The translations under genes were made by a program, and so were the position numbers. The notes under the pieces were generated by a model. The model was not told the DNA's origin and did not search any database. It saw only the letters and a list, made by a program, of their open reading frames with translations. This document shows positions 1 through 7,912 of a stretch of 64,000 nucleotides of DNA, one piece after another (the first letter of the stretch is position 1; every line of letters starts with the position of its first letter). Origin of the DNA: JALEFZ01 sp039817415 (GTDB taxonomy: Bacteria > Bacteroidota > Bacteroidia > J057); NCBI GenBank assembly GCA_039817415.1, contig JBCBVV010000025.1, positions 27,681 through 91,680 of the forward strand, given 5' to 3'.

Positions 1-2
1 AG

Positions 3-935
3 GCCGAGCAAAGAGCTAGAACTACAGGGAAAGTGCAACGTGAAAGTGGAGAGGGAGGAATTAGTGAGGAAGTTTCCCACTTTACTCCCATTGAAGGTCT
101 GACACCCAAGGCATTCAATGCGGTTATTCCAGTAGTTGTGCTTGTCATCGGGGTATTGATTGGGTTGCTCTTTACCGGCTGGGATGACAAGGTCTGGAAT
201 GATCCAGAAATGGGCTTTGCGGCAAAAATGTCCCAGATTATTGGAAATTCGAACTCCTATCTGGCACTTATGTGGGCCTCGTTAACTGCTGTTGCAGTAG
301 CCCTTGTCATGACTTTAGCTCAAAGGCATATGTCCTTGGTGGATGCTGTAAATGTCATGGTGGGGGGCTTCAAGGCCATGTTGTCTGCCATTATTATTCT
401 GACGTTGGCTTGGGGCTTACAAGGCGTAACAAGCGATGTACATACTGCTGATTTCCTTACCGATCTACTTGGGGACAATCTTTCCCCTATGTGGTTACCC
501 CTAATTGCATTCCTACTGGGTGCAATGGTATCCTTTTCGACTGGTTCTTCATGGGGAACAATGGCCATTTTGTATCCTTTGGTGATCCCATTGGCCTGGA
601 AGATCTCTACAGATTACGGTTTACCAACCGAAGATGCGCTGGCTATTTTCGCCAACGTTGTAGCCAGTATTTTAGCAGGCTCAGTATTGGGAGACCATTG
701 CTCGCCTATATCTGATACGACCATTCTTTCTTCACTTGCTTGTGATGTGAATCATATTGACCACGTAAGAACGCAGTTGCCTTATGCCTTAGCTGTAGGT
801 GTGGTCGCCATTTTGATTGGAACTATCCCTTCTTCCTTTGGTTTGCCGACATGGATTTGCTTCCTGATAGGAATAGGGACTCTGTTTGCGCTGGTTCGCT
901 TTTATGGCCGGTATACCCAGAGCCCGCAGGCGTGA
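3..935 (+). CDS. nhaC: Na+/H+ antiporter, NhaC family (C-terminal part, cut by left edge)
   Basis: The frame is open to the left edge, so the true start lies outside the window; a GTG at 33 is internal, not a start. The visible part of about 310 residues has alternating hydrophobic helices. It carries the motif GDHCSPISDTT, which is characteristic of the NhaC family, just after a helix reading NVVASILAGSVLG. A second conserved stretch, FSTGSSWGTM, lies in the middle. The family exchanges Na+ for protons in the inner membrane and serves pH and sodium homeostasis. The gene ends with TGA and is followed by about 200 bases without a gene, which contain a Crp-like palindrome. Family assignment is firm; ion specificity is inferred. 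Confidence 0.9.
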   Translation, partial: AEQRARTTGKVQRESGEGGISEEVSHFTPIEGLTPKAFNAVIPVVVLVIGVLIGLLFTGWDDKVWNDPEMGFAAKMSQIIGNSNSYLALMWASLTAVAVALVMTLAQRHMSLVDAVNVMVGGFKAMLSAIIILTLAWGLQGVTSDVHTADFLTDLLGDNLSPMWLPLIAFLLGAMVSFSTGSSWGTMAILYPLVIPLAWKISTDYGLPTEDALAIFANVVASILAGSVLGDHCSPISDTTILSSLACDVNHIDHVRTQLPYALAVGVVAILIGTIPSSFGLPTWICFLIGIGTLFALVRFYGRYTQSPQA

Positions 936-941
936 TAGTTT

Positions 942-957
942 TGTGAGGTTTGTCACA
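942..957. promoter_or_regulatory. Crp-type palindrome TGTGA-N6-TCACA
   Basis: The sequence TGTGAGGTTTGTCACA is a perfect match to the classical Crp half-sites with 6-base spacing. It lies 7 bases after the nhaC stop codon and about 180 bases upstream of the Crp/Fnr-family gene that starts at 1138. Autoregulation is possible. The recognition helix of that protein (SRQTVTTVL) keeps the Arg of E. coli Crp but has Gln where Crp has Glu, so the site may belong to this or another Crp-like protein. Confidence 0.5.
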
Positions 958-1137
958 TATATTGTGTCGCCAATCTGATATTTTTATGACAATTCTACCC
1001 ATAGAAATGGTGCCCAAAATGGACATATCGTTAGTTTTTTATGAGTTAACCCATTTTCCATTTTATGCGTTTAAACAATAATTCAAGAATGGTGATTTGC
1101 TATTCCAGAATAATTGCTAAAAAATCTTCTACTTCTC

Positions 1138-1836
1138 ATGATTGATACAGGAAATATCTGGTACCTAGAGGAGGTAAACCTCTTCGAGTACTTTTGTCCC
1201 GTAACGGGCGGGCAGGAGAAATACGACAAACTGCCAAAGAGATCTTATAAGAAGGGAGAATTTATTTATTTCTCCGATGATACAGCAGATAAGGTATTCT
1301 TTATCCACTCTGGAGCTGTTAAGCTAGGAAATTATACTTCAGATGGGGAGGAAATGATCAAGGTGGTTCTTCACCCTGGTGAAGTGTTTGGCGAATTAGC
1401 AGTGTTTGGAGAAGAGGAGAGGAGTGATTTTGCCCTGGCACTTGAGGATACAGAACTATGTGTTCAGGAAAGAGATACGGTTACAGACCTTATGCGCGAC
1501 GTAAGCGGTTTCCACCTCTTTTTACATAGACTTATGGGACAGCGCATCATCTACACCCAAAAGAGACTGGAATCTCTTCTCTTTAAGGATGCCCGTACCC
1601 GAATTACAGAATATGTACTGGACCTAGGAGACAGACACGGAAAGGTTCTGGCTGATGGAGCGGTAAAAATTAGAAATTACCTCACCCATCAGGAGATTGC
1701 GAACTTCACCGGAACTTCTCGTCAAACTGTTACCACTGTCCTAAACCAGCTTCGAGATGAGCGTTTGATTGATTTCGATAGAAAGAGAATTATCATCCGA
1801 AACCTAGAAGGAATGAAGTCTGCGGCAGCGGTCTAA
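1138..1836 (+). CDS. Crp/Fnr family transcriptional regulator
   Basis: About 232 residues, the usual family length. The N-terminal half is a cyclic-nucleotide-binding fold: GEFIYFSDDTADKVFFIHSG, then a beta-roll ending in HPGEVFGELAVFGE. The C-terminal half is a winged helix with LTHQEIANFTGTSRQTVTTVL as the helix-turn-helix. There is no Cys cluster for an Fnr-type iron-sulfur centre; the single Cys near the start (FEYFCP) does not make one. I take the ATG at 1138; a TTG 24 bases upstream would only add a short Leu-rich stretch. The effector is unknown. A perfect Crp-type palindrome lies upstream and a strong terminator follows, so the gene looks monocistronic. Confidence 0.88.
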   Translation: MIDTGNIWYLEEVNLFEYFCPVTGGQEKYDKLPKRSYKKGEFIYFSDDTADKVFFIHSGAVKLGNYTSDGEEMIKVVLHPGEVFGELAVFGEEERSDFALALEDTELCVQERDTVTDLMRDVSGFHLFLHRLMGQRIIYTQKRLESLLFKDARTRITEYVLDLGDRHGKVLADGAVKIRNYLTHQEIANFTGTSRQTVTTVLNQLRDERLIDFDRKRIIIRNLEGMKSAAAV

Positions 1837-1856
1837 GAAAAATTAATGAGCGTTAT

Positions 1857-1895
1857 AATCTCTTTTAGTCTAATAGGCTGGAAGAGATTTTTTTT
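1857..1895 (+). terminator. Rho-independent terminator after the Crp/Fnr gene
   Basis: AATCTCTT at 1857-1864 pairs with AAGAGATT at 1882-1889. Six more inner pairs, partly G-U, are possible around a TAATA loop. A run of T follows to 1895. It ends just before the DUF885 gene and separates the two transcripts. Confidence 0.8.
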
Positions 1896-1964
1896 GTCAT
1901 GAATTTTAAGACACATCTATTTTCTGTCATTGTCCACGCTTGTATTTTTTTCGAAATTAAGCCC

Positions 1965-3740
1965 ATGATGTACAAAAGCGTGTTGAGTAGAATTTCAGCT
2001 GGCCTCATTCTACTCTTGTTGATCTCATGTGATTTGGGACAGGAAAAGAGCAATGTTGCTATCCAAATTGATCAGGCCTTTGCCACCTGGGCCGAAGGCA
2101 ACAACAAATTAATCGAATACTATCGTCCTGGATTTGCATCAGAATTATACCAGGCCCGTCGAGAAATGCCCTCCGTAAGTCCAGAAAACATATTGGAAGG
2201 ATATGATCGTGCTTTATTGGCGTTGCAACAAATTCAATCCATTGATACCACCTCTTTGAATCCTTATGAGAAACTAGAATGGATCGGGCTGAGAGACTTT
2301 TTGCACATTCAAGCTGAAGGAAAAGAGTTTGCCTTTTATGAATCGCTGATCAATCCGATTGATGGCATTCACTTTAGTCTATTTCAGGACTTGGGATATG
2401 GCTTTACCATGGAGGAAAAAGACGATTGCGATCGCATGATCACCCGTGCCAGAACTTATCCTAAGCTCATTGATGACCTAAAGGCCTATCTTAATGCGTG
2501 TAATCGGGCTAAAACCCTTCCTCCTAAGGCTCTTTTGATCGAAGTCAAGAAGCAGGCAGATAGTTTGTTGGCAACACCTGTTTTGAAACATCCCCTGTAC
2601 CGAGGTTTGGCCAGGCAACTCGGAAATGCAGATCCCATCTTGATCAATGAGCGTGAGGCCACTTCTTATTTGATAAAAATGGACGGCGTACTTCAAGATT
2701 ATGTTTATCCTCCCTACAAAGAGTTGGTGAACATGCTGGATGTGCTGATTGACAATGCTGAAGATGACATAAGTGTAAATCGTTGGTCTAATGGTCAGAA
2801 GTTCTATGAATATCAGCTCAAAAAATATCTGGGACATGAGGTAGAGTTGACCGCTTTACACGAAGAGGCCCTTCAGGAATTTGATGAATTAAAGAATCAA
2901 TTTGCAATGGAAGGACTAGCTCCTTCAGAGAAGCTGTTACCAGCTTCTTCTCGCTTCAAAGCCAGAAATGCAAGCCTTGATTCTGCTAGAGCGTTATCCA
3001 GAAGGATGAGAAGGGATTCTCAAGGCTTGATGGATTCGATACCTCAGACCAAATTATACATCCTAGAGATGCCGGACTGGGCAGGTGATTATACGCCAAC
3101 ACATGCCTATTATCCTCCAGCCATGGATGGTAGCAGAAGGGGGATTATGTTGATTGACATGACACACCCAGAATACCATGGTATTTTCTCGCAAAGGGTA
3201 CAACTTTATCAATTTGGGAATCCAGGTATGCACTATTTTGTCTCGAGCAACTTTGATAGAAAATCAAATTCCGATTTCTCCAAATATGTGAATTTTGAAG
3301 GGAATGTAATGGGGTGGAAAGTGATGGTGGCTGATCAGGTATACCAGAGTTTGGGATTATTGCAAGAGAGAAAGACCAGCAAAGCAGAATATGAACAACA
3401 AAAAATTCTGAGTCTCGGAAGGTTGATCATTGATACGGGAATTCATCTGGAGGGCTGGAGCAGAGAACAAGCTATCTCCTTTTTAATCAAGGAAATAGGT
3501 CTTTCTGAAAGACTAGCGAAACTGGAAACAGATCGAGCCATCGTGTATCCAGGGCGGCCAGCATCAGAATGGTTGGGCTATCGGGAATTACAGAAATTGA
3601 AAAATGGCTATCGTCGAATCAAAGATAAAAATTTCCAATTACAGGATTTTCATAACATGGTAATGATGACTTCATCTTCCCCGTTCAGACAAACATTTCG
3701 ACGGCTGAAGGAACTGACTGGGGAAAGTTTGGCAAACTAA
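1965..3740 (+). CDS. DUF885-family lipoprotein, probably without the metal site
   Basis: The start at 1965 (Met-Met-Tyr-Lys) gives a classical lipoprotein signal with lipobox LISC, modified Cys at residue 22; the upstream ATG at 1899 would bury it. The 591-residue protein is helical and follows the layout of DUF885 proteins, which resemble metallopeptidases: ENILEGYDRALLALQQI near the start, and NPGMHYFV followed by a MGWKVMVADQVYQSLGL segment in the C-terminal third. Active members usually carry HExxPGH and an EGWA stretch. Here the HE pair is missing (FGNPGMHY) and EGW is MGW, so catalysis is doubtful. It likely sits in the outer or inner membrane facing the periplasm or outside. The substrate is unknown. 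It stands between two unrelated genes. Confidence 0.7.
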   Translation: MMYKSVLSRISAGLILLLLISCDLGQEKSNVAIQIDQAFATWAEGNNKLIEYYRPGFASELYQARREMPSVSPENILEGYDRALLALQQIQSIDTTSLNPYEKLEWIGLRDFLHIQAEGKEFAFYESLINPIDGIHFSLFQDLGYGFTMEEKDDCDRMITRARTYPKLIDDLKAYLNACNRAKTLPPKALLIEVKKQADSLLATPVLKHPLYRGLARQLGNADPILINEREATSYLIKMDGVLQDYVYPPYKELVNMLDVLIDNAEDDISVNRWSNGQKFYEYQLKKYLGHEVELTALHEEALQEFDELKNQFAMEGLAPSEKLLPASSRFKARNASLDSARALSRRMRRDSQGLMDSIPQTKLYILEMPDWAGDYTPTHAYYPPAMDGSRRGIMLIDMTHPEYHGIFSQRVQLYQFGNPGMHYFVSSNFDRKSNSDFSKYVNFEGNVMGWKVMVADQVYQSLGLLQERKTSKAEYEQQKILSLGRLIIDTGIHLEGWSREQAISFLIKEIGLSERLAKLETDRAIVYPGRPASEWLGYRELQKLKNGYRRIKDKNFQLQDFHNMVMMTSSSPFRQTFRRLKELTGESLAN

Positions 3741-3796
3741 TTGTACATATGTAATGAATTTTCTGCTCTTGTCGTTATGTTATCAGAAGGCTCGTT

Positions 3797-5251
3797 ATGA
3801 GAATATTAATACCCATCATACTTCTGAGCTTGTTTACGACCCTGGTTTGTGAAGCACAGTATATTGAACCGTGTAGGAAAAGCTTTTCCAAAGTCAACAC
3901 GGCCACAGTCCTGGAAACAAAACAAGTGAATGCAGGTAATACCCTCTACCTGTCATCATCTTATCTTTCTTCCCTGGAGAAAGGTGAATTTGAAGGGGTG
4001 CCCTCTGGATTGATTTATCACCAATATGTAAGACCTGCCTCCAAGAAGGAACTCAAAGGAGAATTTGAGGGAGAATCTGAAGAGGTATTGGCTGATGATG
4101 GTAATATCTATATCCCATTCATAGGAGAATCCAGCACCCACTTCTTTCAGAAGAACAAAGCATTCAAAGGAAAATATGCACCTGAATGGGAGGATCCTAA
4201 CATGGTCATTCCACTAGGGTTAACTCCACTTGACATGAGAGGCTATGTAGGCAAGAAGTTCTCAGTCAAAAAGGTGGAAGACGACTACATTCTATTCGAT
4301 GTAGAAGGAAAAGACATCGTTTTCTATCTAGGCTTTCCTACACTAGATAAAGTATTTGACTCTCAAGAAGTATTGGACTACCTGGCCGAGAAACAAGAGG
4401 AAGGCAAAGAACTCTTAGGAGAAGCTTGGTATGTCGCTCCTTCAGATCCGATTAAATTCAGATCAGAATCAGAATTGACAGCTCCTAGTGAGTTGTTTTA
4501 CACAGCTCCCATGATGGAGTTTACCTTCGATAGCCTAAAGACCAACAAACAGCAGACAGTATTCTACGCTGAAGATGATTCCTTGATTTTAGACCCCAAG
4601 TCAAGATATACCCTGTATCACAAAGGATGCATTCTCAAGCAACAGATTGCTTATGCTGAAGATTTACTTCAGAGCTATGAATCAGAAAATATTCGCTTGA
4701 ATAATTTGTTCAAAAATGAAGCTGAAGAGGTATGGGCTAAAGATCAATGGGTGAAGGAAACACTCATGAAAAGGTTCTGGAAACTTCCTTCAAGAAGGTT
4801 CAAAAGCAGATACGAGTATGTGCTAAACAGCACCCAGCCAACTGTAGGTTCCTTCGTTTATGCGCAAATTAACCTAGACGGAGAATATCACTTGATCTCT
4901 CATTTTGCCTCCAACCAAGGACTTTATCACACCCGAGTACTCCTTTTCTTTGGCAACAGCAAAGATTCCGTTCAGACAACTAGAATATCTACCCGAGATA
5001 GAAGAAATACTCGAGAATACGTTCATGAAAACGTAATTGAGGAAATTCAATTTGATGACATTGCGGATCGGGAACTCGTTCGCTTGATTGCAAAAAACAG
5101 CCATCGCAAAGTTAGAATCAGATTCAAAGCTGGTGGGAGCTATTACAAGGACGTCAAATTATCTCCCTACCACAAAGAGCACATCAGAGATGTGTACATG
5201 CTCTCCAAAGTGATTGAGCGCTCAGAGTTTGCCAAAGGGCGAGACGAATAA
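3797..5251 (+). CDS. Secreted protein of unknown function
   Basis: The 484-residue product begins with a clear signal peptide (basic MR, hydrophobic LIPIILLSLFTTLV, cleavage near CEAQ). I recognise no catalytic motif. The middle is rich in acidic residues and short beta-like strands (GNIYIPFIGES, DYILFDVEGKDIVFYLG). A repeated phrase KGEFEG(V/E) occurs twice within 40 residues near the N-terminus. The C-terminal part is basic and Tyr-rich. There is no obvious T9SS sorting domain and no membrane helix after the signal, so a periplasmic or outer-membrane-associated role is the most that can be said. The gene is 56 bases after the DUF885 gene and is followed by a strong terminator. Confidence 0.7.
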   Translation: MRILIPIILLSLFTTLVCEAQYIEPCRKSFSKVNTATVLETKQVNAGNTLYLSSSYLSSLEKGEFEGVPSGLIYHQYVRPASKKELKGEFEGESEEVLADDGNIYIPFIGESSTHFFQKNKAFKGKYAPEWEDPNMVIPLGLTPLDMRGYVGKKFSVKKVEDDYILFDVEGKDIVFYLGFPTLDKVFDSQEVLDYLAEKQEEGKELLGEAWYVAPSDPIKFRSESELTAPSELFYTAPMMEFTFDSLKTNKQQTVFYAEDDSLILDPKSRYTLYHKGCILKQQIAYAEDLLQSYESENIRLNNLFKNEAEEVWAKDQWVKETLMKRFWKLPSRRFKSRYEYVLNSTQPTVGSFVYAQINLDGEYHLISHFASNQGLYHTRVLLFFGNSKDSVQTTRISTRDRRNTREYVHENVIEEIQFDDIADRELVRLIAKNSHRKVRIRFKAGGSYYKDVKLSPYHKEHIRDVYMLSKVIERSEFAKGRDE

Positions 5252-5278
5252 AACACAAAAAAGTAAAGTATCCATATG

Positions 5279-5315
5279 AAAAGGGCTATTCCAATCTGGG
5301 ATGGCCCTTTTCTTT
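5279..5315 (+). terminator. Rho-independent terminator
   Basis: AAAAGGGC at 5279-5286 pairs with GCCCTTTT at 5304-5311, with six further inner pairs (two G-U) around an AATCT loop. It closes the transcript of the preceding secreted protein. Confidence 0.8.
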
Positions 5316-5460
5316 GTTGGGATGTGAACGCTTGGAGGAATTTGCCATACCTGAATTTCGCTGGATACTACCATTTTTTTTCAGCTACAATGAGCCATCT
5401 TGACTACGCATTCTTGATGGAAGGATGCTGCATAACACCCTACAGACAAACAGAAAACTC

Positions 5461-6924
5461 ATGCAAATTCTGCTAAGACTTTTGACGCTAACCACCATAG
5501 CGGCCTTGCTTTCCTCCTGCCAAAATGTGGTGGAAGCTTGTTTCACGATCAATGACAGCGACTGTAGCCATGAAGACGCCTGTACCATTCTCTTTGATGC
5601 AAGCTGTTCCAAAAATGAAGGAGAGTATTACTGGGATTTTGGTGATGGAACCGAAGGAACAGGAATGGAAGTAGCTCACACTTACACACGTGCAGGGGAA
5701 TACGAAGTTAGCTTGCGAGTAGATAATGCCATAAATACAGGTGTCGAGTTCGAAGAAGACATCCTGACCCAAACGGTAAATGTTCTGCAGGGAAGTGCCC
5801 AATCCCAAGAGACTTTTAGCCATACTTATATAAATGAAAAGAGCTTTAGTCAATTCAATTCTGTGGTCCAAACATCTGATAGCGGGTATGTCATGGTGGG
5901 CTATTTCGAAGACAATATTGCCCTACACGGCTACATGCGTAAGGTGGATGCAGCGGGAAATACCTTGTGGGACAAAACCTTTACCCGTGGTAATGATGAC
6001 ATAAGGCTTCATGACATTCAATTGACCTTAGATGGAGGAATGATCATAGCAGGCCAGGTAAATCGCTTCAGAGATGAATCAGAGGGGTATTTGGTCAAGA
6101 CCGATAGAAATGGTGTCATCATTTGGGAGTATTACACAGGAACGAGAAGACGCACCGAGGTCTCTTTCACCAAAGTAATTGAAATGTCAACCGGACATTA
6201 TCTAGCCGTAGGTAATTATAACTACCAATATTCAAATAGTGCCATTTGGTTGATGAGTATCGGCTTTGATGGAGACTTCAGGTGGGAGCAAAGCTTAGAC
6301 AAGGGAGACTATAGACTGGAAGGATACTACAGTGTCAGTAAGACTGAAGACGGGGGGTTTATGGTGTTGTCTATGGGAGATCCTCCTGGGTCTAATAACG
6401 AAAAACTTGTTTTGACCAAGGTTAATGGCGAGGGCCAAAAGGAATGGGATCTCATTCTGGGAGAGGAAGGGAAAAGATATTTATCCGGAGATATTACACC
6501 AACTGAAGATGGAAACTTTTTATTGGTCGGGACCTTCAGAGCAGGTTCAAGCCGAAATCGAGACATTTATCTGGCCAAAATAACCCCCACGGGAGGTATT
6601 CTATGGGAGAAGGAAATGGGAACTCCACTCTGGGATCAGATCTTTTCCATTAGCCAAACTAACAATGGAGGATTTGTCATGGCAGGCTCTACACAAATTG
6701 AAGATGGCTCTTCCTATCCCCCATACTATGCTTACTTGGTACGTCTGAATAGTGAAGGAAAGGAAATTTGGTCGCGCACCTATGAGCAGTTTATCGATAG
6801 TGAAGTCTCCAGGGTATCCCAGACGAAGGAAGGGGGATACATCATGGCTGGTAGAATCATCATTGACGAAAGGCACTCTCAAAGGTTTGTCATGAAGACA
6901 AACTCTGAGGGAGAGCTTTTCTAG
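5461..6924 (+). CDS. PKD-domain lipoprotein with propeller-like repeats
   Basis: From the ATG at 5461 the protein has a lipoprotein signal ending LLSSC (Cys20), which fixes the start; the upstream ATG at 5425 is less likely. After a Cys-rich linker comes one PKD domain with the signature YYWDFGDGTEGTG and AHTYTRAGEYEVSL. The remaining 350 residues hold at least six repeats of the type DGGFxxxG...D.YLxKxxxxGxxLWEKxxG, the pattern of a beta-propeller found in many large Bacteroidota surface proteins. About 487 residues in total. No C-terminal T9SS domain is present, so the lipid anchor probably holds it on the outer membrane. It may bind polymers or partners; no enzymatic motif is seen. A terminator follows. 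Confidence 0.75.
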   Translation: MQILLRLLTLTTIAALLSSCQNVVEACFTINDSDCSHEDACTILFDASCSKNEGEYYWDFGDGTEGTGMEVAHTYTRAGEYEVSLRVDNAINTGVEFEEDILTQTVNVLQGSAQSQETFSHTYINEKSFSQFNSVVQTSDSGYVMVGYFEDNIALHGYMRKVDAAGNTLWDKTFTRGNDDIRLHDIQLTLDGGMIIAGQVNRFRDESEGYLVKTDRNGVIIWEYYTGTRRRTEVSFTKVIEMSTGHYLAVGNYNYQYSNSAIWLMSIGFDGDFRWEQSLDKGDYRLEGYYSVSKTEDGGFMVLSMGDPPGSNNEKLVLTKVNGEGQKEWDLILGEEGKRYLSGDITPTEDGNFLLVGTFRAGSSRNRDIYLAKITPTGGILWEKEMGTPLWDQIFSISQTNNGGFVMAGSTQIEDGSSYPPYYAYLVRLNSEGKEIWSRTYEQFIDSEVSRVSQTKEGGYIMAGRIIIDERHSQRFVMKTNSEGELF

Positions 6925-6983
6925 GAAAAATACGGAAGGAGATTTCCTTTCTATATCACATACTAATGTAGTTTATCTGGAAT

Positions 6984-7016
6984 AAGGGGCCATCTCACTA
7001 GGGATTGGTCCTTTTT
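6984..7016 (+). terminator. Rho-independent terminator
   Basis: AAGGGGCCA at 6984-6992 pairs with TGGTCCTTT at 7006-7014 with two G-U pairs, followed by T residues. It overlaps the TTG at 7005 that could be read as an early start for the next gene, and so argues for the later ATG. Confidence 0.7.
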
Positions 7017-7085
7017 CCTTTGGACTTGGTAGATTGGAATGATCAAATCCTTCTTCATTCTCACAGGAATGAGTTAACTTCCAAC

Positions 7086-7820
7086 ATGCTTCGGCTTTCC
7101 AACATTGGTGAATTTGGATACCTAATTCTTAGGATAGTAACGAACTTGCGCTACGCTTGGCGTGATCGCAAACGGGTGATCCGTCAATTAGACCTTGTGG
7201 GCGTTCGTTCGATCCCCCTGGTGTTGCTCATTGGTATATTTGCAGGAGCCATCATCGCCTGGCAGGCGGCCTATCAGTTTAAGGGAATGGTGTCCCTAAG
7301 TGTATTAGGGGGACAGGTGATGCGTGTGGTGATGATGGAAATGGCGCCTGTGTTAACAGCGCTGGTGATTAGTGGGAGGATAGGTGCTTCTATGACAGCA
7401 GAAATTGGGTCGATGGTTATTTCCGAACAAATCAATGCCTTGAAAACAATGGCCATTGATCCAGTGCGGTATATCGCTATGCCAAGGGTACTAGGTTTGA
7501 CGTTGATGATGCCCTTTTTGACCCTATTTTCTGTGATTATTTCAGTTTTGGGGGCTTTTGTGGTGTCAACTTATTTCCTGGATATTACCCAACAAGTTTT
7601 TTTTGAATCAATTAGAGACTATTTTAGTGTGGGAGATTTGCTAGGAGGGCTCTTTAAAGGAGCTGTCTTTGGCATGATCATTTCGCTTGTGGGATGCTTC
7701 AAAGGGCTTCAAACGGAGGGGGGAGCATCAGGCCTTGGGGCTTCAACTATCGCATCTTTTGTTAATTCTGCGGTAGGAATATTGGCGGGTGATTTCTTCC
7801 TATGGATTATTTTATTCTAA
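7086..7820 (+). CDS. mlaE: MlaE/YrbE-type ABC transporter permease
   Basis: The 244-residue protein from the ATG at 7086 matches the MlaE permease family: an amphipathic N-terminus, then LVLLIGIFAGAIIAWQAAYQ, the family core ALVISGRIGASMTAEIGSM, the ALKTMAIDPVRYIAMPR loop and a terminal NSAVGILAGDFFL segment. Such permeases move phospholipids between the inner and outer membranes with an ATPase (MlaF) and an MCE protein (MlaD). Neither partner is in the window: the gene stands alone between a terminator and the PorE-like gene. An extended start at 7005 (TTG) would run through the upstream terminator and is rejected. Family certain, direction of lipid transport unknown. Confidence 0.88.
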   Translation: MLRLSNIGEFGYLILRIVTNLRYAWRDRKRVIRQLDLVGVRSIPLVLLIGIFAGAIIAWQAAYQFKGMVSLSVLGGQVMRVVMMEMAPVLTALVISGRIGASMTAEIGSMVISEQINALKTMAIDPVRYIAMPRVLGLTLMMPFLTLFSVIISVLGAFVVSTYFLDITQQVFFESIRDYFSVGDLLGGLFKGAVFGMIISLVGCFKGLQTEGGASGLGASTIASFVNSAVGILAGDFFLWIILF

Positions 7821-7912
7821 CTAATTGAGACAAAGCAGGATTTTTTCTAGTTTTGTTAACAACTGAACCAGCTCTATAAATTCCACTTTTGTGAAGTAAA
7901 ACATTCACTCCT

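Noticed and set aside
5276..5476. 66-codon frame after the secreted protein gene
   Set aside because: It begins inside the terminator hairpin and overlaps the start of the PKD lipoprotein.
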